From: Propionibacteriaceae bacterium
Lineage (GTDB): Bacteria > Actinomycetota > Actinomycetes > Propionibacteriales > Propionibacteriaceae
DNA: 10,023 bases
Direction: 5' to 3'
Assembly: GCA_031254155.1 (NCBI GenBank)
Contig: JAIRVA010000064.1
Span: 1 to 10,023 of the forward strand
Position numbers and translations under genes: made by a program. The notes under the pieces were generated by a model, which was not told where the DNA came from, made no database searches, and saw only the letters and a list, made by a program, of their open reading frames with translations. Positions 5,765 to 10,023 of the stretch are shown piece by piece; positions within the stretch are counted from its first letter, which is position 1, and each line of letters starts with the position of its first letter.

Positions 5765-8263
5765 TCAGATCGTCTGGGTGAGTTCGCAGCGGATGTCGTC
5801 CAGGTCGCGGCCGATGAGGAGACGGTACGTCCCTCCCGGTACCACCCACGTCGCCAAAGCCTCGTCCCAGACCTGGAAGGCGCGCAACGGTACGGTGACC
5901 CGCACCCCGGCCGACTCGCCCGGATCGGCCTCGGCCGCCCCGAAGCCCGCCAACCAGCGGACCGGCCGGACCGGTTCGTCGCCCTGGTCGTCCCCGACGG
6001 CCAAAAACACCTGGACCGTTTCCCGGCCCCGCCGTCCACCCGTGTTGCGGATCGTCACCTCGACCCCGATGTCGTCGCCGCCGGCGTCGCAGAAGCCGGC
6101 CGCCTCGTACTCCCACGTCGTCCAGCCCAGGCCGAAGCCGAACGGGCGGGCGGGCACCCGGCCGAGCCGGAGCCAGCCACGATAGCCCACGTCGATGCCT
6201 TCGGCGTAGTCAACGACCAGATCCTCCCCGACCGGAACTGCGTTCGGCACGGGAACATCCGCGTACGACGCCGGCAATGTCCAGGGCAAACGACCCGACG
6301 GCTCGGTACGGCCGACGAGGACATCGGCGACCGGACGGCCGCCCTCCTGGCCCGGGAACCACGTCCACAGCACCGTCCGCGCCCGGTCCAGCCAGGGCAG
6401 GATGACCGGCGAACCGGCGTTGACAACGATCACCGCATCCGGGCGGACCGCGAGGACCGCCTCGACCAACTCGTTCTGCGCCCCCGGCAGTTCCAGGTCT
6501 GGCCGGTCCCAGCCCTCGGACTCGACGTCCGCGTTCGTCCCCACGATGACAACGGGCAGGTCGACCGCCTTGGCCCGCTCCGCCGCCGCCGCGATGGCCT
6601 CCGCGAGACCCGGCTCGGGCGGGTTGTGGTGGATGACCGCCCGGACGAAGTTGCCCCAGTTAGCGCCCTCGAAGGCTTGGACCTCCGCCTCCACGCGGAC
6701 GGTTCCCCCGCCGGCGACCGTCGTACCGTAGAAAGGTACGTTGCGGTGCTGCGAGCGCAGGAACACCTGGTCGGGGCTCATCTGCCCGGCCGACTCCGAG
6801 ACCAGCCCACCCGCCACGACCACCCGGTGGGCACCGGGAGCGGCCACACCGACCCAGTGCTCCCCCGGCTCGGGCACCGCGACATCCGTGGTCAAACGCA
6901 CCGTCCACGCACCGTCCGGCAGACCGTCGCGGGCGAAGATGTCCCCCGCCTCCCACACCGTCTCCGCTAGCTGGGTCCCATCCTGCCCGAGCACCTCGAC
7001 GCGAATCCCGGCCCCGCCCGCCGGGTTCCCCAGCCGGGACGACTGCGCCACCAGCGGCCGGACCCGCGCGTGGGTCCCTGCAACCACCTCGATCGCGGCC
7101 CCCGGGAACGCCTCCGCGAACGCCTCCGCCGAGGTGTACGTCCGTTGGGGGTTGACCAGCGCCGATCCACCACCCTGGACGTAGGTGTCGACCGCGTTCG
7201 GCCCGATGAGCGCGATTGTCCGGACACCGGCCGGAGCCGCGACGGGCAAGGCGTCATCCTCGTTGGCGAGGACGACGACCGCGCGGGCAGCGACCAAGCG
7301 GATGAGTGCCGCCTCATCAGCGACAGCGCGAGCGGGTACGGGGGCCGGGTACCCCGCCAAGGCGCCCACCCGGCTAGCCAGCAGCAGGATACGCAAGACC
7401 TTGTCATTGAGATGGTCCTCGCTGACCAGGCCGGCCTCGACGGCGGCCTTCAACTGGCCGGCCGACCACGGTCCGGCCGGGCCGGGCATGACGAGGTCCA
7501 GCCCGCCGACCGCCGGTTCCACCGTCGTCTTGGTGGCCGTCCAGTCGGAGACGACGGGCCCGTCGTACCCCCACTCGTCCTTCAGCGTTTCCGTCAGCAG
7601 GCGGTGGTGCGCGACGGCGGGCGCGGACTCGACGCCGTCGTCCAGCCGGTTGTACGAGCCCATGACCGACCAGGCGTGAGCGTCGCGGCAGGCGCGCTCG
7701 AACGGCGCCAGGTACACTTCGCGCAGCGCCCGTTCGCCGACGCGGGCGAGGTACTCGGTCCGCAGCGTCTCCGAATCGTTGGCGACGAAGTGCTTGACAC
7801 AGGTCCCCACGCCCTCACCCTGGATGCCGTCGATGACGGCGCAGGCAATGTCGCCGCTCAGCAGGGGGTCTTCCGACTGGTACTCGAAGTGGCGGCCGGC
7901 GACCGGCGTCCGTTGCAGGTTGACGACCGGGGTCAGGATGACGTCCGTACCGTGCCGGTGGGCCTCGGCCGCGTGGACCGAACCGGCGAGACGGGCGAGT
8001 TCCCGGTCCCAGGTGGCCGCGACCGCGGTCGGGCTGGGCAGCGAGACCGACCGCTCGTCCGCCAGCACTTCCTCGCCCCGGATACCCGTGGGGCCATCGG
8101 AAAGCACCACTTCCCGCAACCCGATCTGAGGCCGGGCGTAGAGGCGCCAGTGGGTCTTGCCGGTCAGAAGCTCACACTTGTCGTCGAGCGTCAACTGGGC
8201 GAGCCGGTCGTACAGATCCGGCGTGAAAGCCGGGTTCGGCCGGGGGGCAGCGGGCAGGGTCAT
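5765..8263 (-). CDS. Glycoside hydrolase family 3 beta-glycosidase with PA14-like insertion
   Basis: The 832-aa GH3 enzyme has the full multidomain plan. The (beta/alpha)8 domain (about 20-300) contains LSDGPTGIRG (54-63), KHFVANDSE (157-165), TLREIYL-like ALREVYLAPFE (179-189) and the nucleophile Asp240 in VVSDW. The second alpha/beta domain (about 325-395 and 555-665) carries the likely acid/base glutamate in VESEGWDRPDLELP (most likely Glu583). Between these parts is a PA14-like segment (about 400-550), and a fibronectin-III-like end (about 720-830) contains ETVQVFLAV. No signal peptide is visible, so it should act in the cytoplasm on imported glycosides, releasing beta-linked glucose or a related sugar. 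The ATG at 8263 is chosen because it follows the upstream stop by seven bases; an ATG at 8326 would overlap the upstream gene by 56 bases. It is the last gene of the operon. Exact substrate unknown. Confidence 0.93.
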   Translation of the reverse strand: MTLPAAPRPNPAFTPDLYDRLAQLTLDDKCELLTGKTHWRLYARPQIGLREVVLSDGPTGIRGEEVLADERSVSLPSPTAVAATWDRELARLAGSVHAAEAHRHGTDVILTPVVNLQRTPVAGRHFEYQSEDPLLSGDIACAVIDGIQGEGVGTCVKHFVANDSETLRTEYLARVGERALREVYLAPFERACRDAHAWSVMGSYNRLDDGVESAPAVAHHRLLTETLKDEWGYDGPVVSDWTATKTTVEPAVGGLDLVMPGPAGPWSAGQLKAAVEAGLVSEDHLNDKVLRILLLASRVGALAGYPAPVPARAVADEAALIRLVAARAVVVLANEDDALPVAAPAGVRTIALIGPNAVDTYVQGGGSALVNPQRTYTSAEAFAEAFPGAAIEVVAGTHARVRPLVAQSSRLGNPAGGAGIRVEVLGQDGTQLAETVWEAGDIFARDGLPDGAWTVRLTTDVAVPEPGEHWVGVAAPGAHRVVVAGGLVSESAGQMSPDQVFLRSQHRNVPFYGTTVAGGGTVRVEAEVQAFEGANWGNFVRAVIHHNPPEPGLAEAIAAAAERAKAVDLPVVIVGTNADVESEGWDRPDLELPGAQNELVEAVLAVRPDAVIVVNAGSPVILPWLDRARTVLWTWFPGQEGGRPVADVLVGRTEPSGRLPWTLPASYADVPVPNAVPVGEDLVVDYAEGIDVGYRGWLRLGRVPARPFGFGLGWTTWEYEAAGFCDAGGDDIGVEVTIRNTGGRRGRETVQVFLAVGDDQGDEPVRPVRWLAGFGAAEADPGESAGVRVTVPLRAFQVWDEALATWVVPGGTYRLLIGRDLDDIRCELTQTI

Positions 8264-8270
8264 GTCGGGT

Positions 8271-9032
8271 TCACTTTCTCGTGGCGGTGACAAGGGCAAG
8301 GTCGTGGGCGAAGCCGGCGCTGTCATCGGCGTTGTCGTGTGCCAGCAGCCTGCGCCAGGTCGCCCGGTGGGCGGACTCCCACAGGGTCGGGCAGGTGGTC
8401 GCGCCGCGGGCGTCCGTGACGACCAGTTCGGCCGGGCGGGCGGTCGTGGGGTCCGGGATTACCGCCGCGATATCGCCGTCGTCGGTCAGCGCGCGGAGCC
8501 GGACGCGGCGGGGCTGCGCCTCCGTCACCGTCACGTCGATGTCGACGATCTTGCCCCCCGCGGTACCTTGGGCGGTCAGCCCGGCGGCTGTCCGTACAAC
8601 GACCCGGAGCGCGTCCAGTGGTACGCCGACCGCCCGGGCGAGTGACACCACCCGGAGAAGCTCGGCCTCCAGACACCGGTCCCGGTCGCCGGGGAGCGGG
8701 GGCGCCACCACCCGGCACTCCAGCCGCTCCCAGGCCGCCGCCACCAGGGCACGCGCGACCGCGGGGCACACCGGGTTGCTGCCCCAGGGCGTGTCGAGGA
8801 CAAAGGCCGCCACCGGCGACAGATCCGACGCCGGCGGTACGGGATCCACGAGCACCACCCGGCGCGGGCCCGGCGTGAGGCGGGCCGGCCAGTCCGGTTC
8901 GCGACCATCGAGGACCAGGACATCCGCGTCCGCCTCGCGGCCGACGGCGGCGAAGGAGAGCGGCAGCGAGGCCAGAACCGCACCGCCAGCGGAGTCGGGC
9001 AACGTTGGGGCCACGTACACCTGAATCGTCAT
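8271..9032 (-). CDS. Uncharacterised companion protein, possibly a degenerate Gfo/Idh-like protein
   Basis: I do not recognise a named family for this 253-aa protein. Its ATG at 9032 overlaps the stop of the upstream oxidoreductase (ATGA), and its stop is seven bases before the GH3 start, so all three are co-transcribed. The frame is open upstream to 9203, but that part is Gly/Pro/Arg-rich shadow sequence over the oxidoreductase. No signal peptide or membrane segment is visible. The N-terminal half resembles a reduced nucleotide-binding fold without a glycine-rich loop: ADADVLVLDGREPDW (about 34-48) followed by RRVVLVDPVP, placed where Gfo/Idh proteins carry a strand and then EKP. The C-terminal end (GATTCPTLWESAHRATWRRLL then AHDLALV) recalls the oxidoreductase's own end (GTTVCP, YVAEWAALARL, ADLRFALLV). 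A non-catalytic partner or chaperone of the oxidoreductase is my inference. A sugar-binding protein of another fold is equally possible. Confidence 0.75.
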   Translation of the reverse strand: MTIQVYVAPTLPDSAGGAVLASLPLSFAAVGREADADVLVLDGREPDWPARLTPGPRRVVLVDPVPPASDLSPVAAFVLDTPWGSNPVCPAVARALVAAAWERLECRVVAPPLPGDRDRCLEAELLRVVSLARAVGVPLDALRVVVRTAAGLTAQGTAGGKIVDIDVTVTEAQPRRVRLRALTDDGDIAAVIPDPTTARPAELVVTDARGATTCPTLWESAHRATWRRLLAHDNADDSAGFAHDLALVTATRK

Positions 9033-10023
9033 TGTCCACCACCCTTTCGGACGAACTCGGCGGCCGTGTCCGCCACGAGCAGCGCGAACCGGAGATCCGC
9101 CACGAGGGTCTCCGGGGCCAGTCGGCCCCCGTCCGCGGGGTCCGCCAGGCGGGCCAACGCCGCCCATTCCGCCACGTACCCGTTCACTGCCGCGACCGGG
9201 CACACCGTCGTTCCGGCGGGTGAGTGGACCGCCGCCCGGGCACTGCCCGCCTGGACGTAGCTCGGGGTGAAATCAACCGTGAACCCCAGGCGCGGCCCGT
9301 AGGCCTCGAGCACCCAGTCCGGCTTCCATGTCTCGTACATCCGGCAGTGCCACTCGATCCGGCACTCCCCGTACGTGGCGATGATGTGGTACCCGAACGG
9401 CGCCAGGGCGACCGCCTCGTGGATCACCAACTCGCCCCCGGCCGGCAACAGCGCCCGGACGTGGGGCAGGTTGTGGATCGCCACCCCCATGAGCCCACCG
9501 TGGACGATGCCCGCTCGGACGTCCACGTCCGCGAAGTCCGGGGCCGGCCCGCCCGCCGGCCGCCCGGTCACCTCGGTGGCGAAGTCCTCCATCCGCACGT
9601 TCGGCGGCAGGACGATCGAGGACCGGATCGTGTGAATCCCCCACGCCTCGCCCAGCGTGGCTGACGGACCCCCGGGGGTCCCCGCGATCTCACGAAGTAC
9701 GGCCTGCCAGCCGGCGTCGTAGGTGTGCATCGTACCGACCATGACCGGTACCCCTGTCTCGCGCGACACCGCCACCGCGGCCTCGGCATCGGCCACCGCC
9801 AAAGCGAACGGCTTCTCGCACAGCACGGCCCGTTTACCCGCCCGGCAAGCCGCGATGGTCTGCTCGGCGTGGAAGCGGTGCGGGCTGCAAATCGCCACGA
9901 CCTCGACCCGCGGGTCGTCCAGCACGTCCGCCAGCGCCGTCGTCGCCCGCGCCCCGGCCCGCGCGGCGACTGTCGCCGCCACGTCCGGATCGGGGTCCAT
10001 CACCGTCACGACCTGGAACCGGT
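9029..10023 (-). CDS. Gfo/Idh/MocA family oxidoreductase (5' end outside window)
   Basis: The visible 330 residues lack only the extreme N-terminus. The frame is open through the window's right edge and reads RFQVVTVMDPDPDVAATVAARAGA, which is the second strand and acidic NAD(P)-ribose end of the Rossmann fold, so the GxGxxG loop should lie just outside. Next come VVAICSPHRFHAEQTIAACRAG and the hallmark catalytic EKP (encoded at 9809-9817, in AVLCEKPFA). The C-terminal alpha/beta domain has GGLMGVAIHNLPHVRALLP, matching the family's GG...D/xxxH substrate loop. Such enzymes oxidise or reduce sugars, inositols or glycosides with NAD(P). A GTG at 10009 should not be taken as the start, because it would remove the cofactor loop. 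It precedes the companion protein by an ATGA overlap and the GH3 gene further on, which points to carbohydrate metabolism. The substrate cannot be read from sequence. Confidence 0.92.
   Translation of the reverse strand, partial: RFQVVTVMDPDPDVAATVAARAGARATTALADVLDDPRVEVVAICSPHRFHAEQTIAACRAGKRAVLCEKPFALAVADAEAAVAVSRETGVPVMVGTMHTYDAGWQAVLREIAGTPGGPSATLGEAWGIHTIRSSIVLPPNVRMEDFATEVTGRPAGGPAPDFADVDVRAGIVHGGLMGVAIHNLPHVRALLPAGGELVIHEAVALAPFGYHIIATYGECRIEWHCRMYETWKPDWVLEAYGPRLGFTVDFTPSYVQAGSARAAVHSPAGTTVCPVAAVNGYVAEWAALARLADPADGGRLAPETLVADLRFALLVADTAAEFVRKGGGQ

Noticed and set aside
5739..6116. Upstream extension of the antitoxin frame
   Set aside because: The extra residues are Gly/Arg-rich, lie over the GH3 gene and do not resemble any antitoxin; the Phd/YefM start is at 5738.
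7070..8290. 406-codon plus-strand open frame opposite the GH3 gene
   Set aside because: It is the mirror of the GH3 coding frame in GC-rich DNA; the GH3 motifs and catalytic residues on the minus strand are intact.
9033..9203. Upstream extension of the companion protein
   Set aside because: The sequence is Gly/Pro/Arg-rich shadow over the oxidoreductase; the ATGA overlap start at 9032 fits the operon.
5765..10023. A known C-glycoside deglycosidation cluster of the DgpA/DgpB/DgpC kind
   Set aside because: A Gfo/Idh enzyme is present, but I see no DgpC-like TIM-barrel isomerase partner, and the 253-aa companion is too long and unlike a small DgpB-type subunit. It remains only an analogy.
1..10023. 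CRISPR arrays, insertion sequences, phage genes, tRNA or rRNA genes
   Set aside because: No regularly spaced repeats, transposase motifs, terminal inverted repeats or structural RNA signatures were found on either strand.

Overview
The window is a chromosomal segment from a high-GC Gram-positive bacterium, most likely an actinomycete (Actinomycetota). The evidence is strongly GC-rich coding sequence, frequent GTG/TTG starts, the tightly overlapping gene order phoH-ybeY-CNNM/CBS protein-era, and promoters that look suited to leaderless transcripts. I cannot name a genus with confidence. Almost every gene reads on the minus strand. The one exception is a queuosine-precursor transporter at 4425-5129.

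Layout from left to right: (1) 1-521 (-) is the N-terminal part of a secreted PstS-like periplasmic-binding-protein-fold protein, cut by the window edge. (2) 522-701 is an AT-richer 180-base gap holding a candidate promoter for gene 1, with a perfect 7-bp tandem repeat between its -35 and -10 elements. (3) 702-4372 (-) is a translation/ribosome housekeeping operon, transcribed phoH, ybeY, CNNM/CBS-domain membrane protein, era, with each stop overlapping the next start. (4) 4373-4424 is a 52-base divergent promoter region between phoH and the YhhQ/QPTR-family transporter. (5) 5189-5738 (-) is a RelE/ParE-type toxin with its Phd/YefM-type antitoxin, expressed from a perfect TATAAT box placed so that the mRNA would be leaderless. 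(6) 5765-10023 (-) is a carbohydrate operon transcribed as a Gfo/Idh/MocA oxidoreductase (its start lies beyond the window), a 253-aa protein of unknown family, and an intracellular GH3 beta-glycosidase with a PA14-like insertion.

The housekeeping part hangs together as a ribosome/RNA-maturation set: YbeY is an endoribonuclease in rRNA maturation, Era is a 30S assembly GTPase, and PhoH is an RNA-associated ATPase. The divergent Q-precursor transporter would feed tRNA modification. The right-hand operon is the most likely source of novelty. An oxidoreductase, a GH3 enzyme and a companion that looks like a reduced, cofactor-site-less relative of the oxidoreductase could together process an unusual glycoside inside the cell. 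This is inference from gene order and motif reading only.

I see no tRNA, rRNA, CRISPR array, insertion sequence, phage gene or convincing intrinsic terminator in the window.
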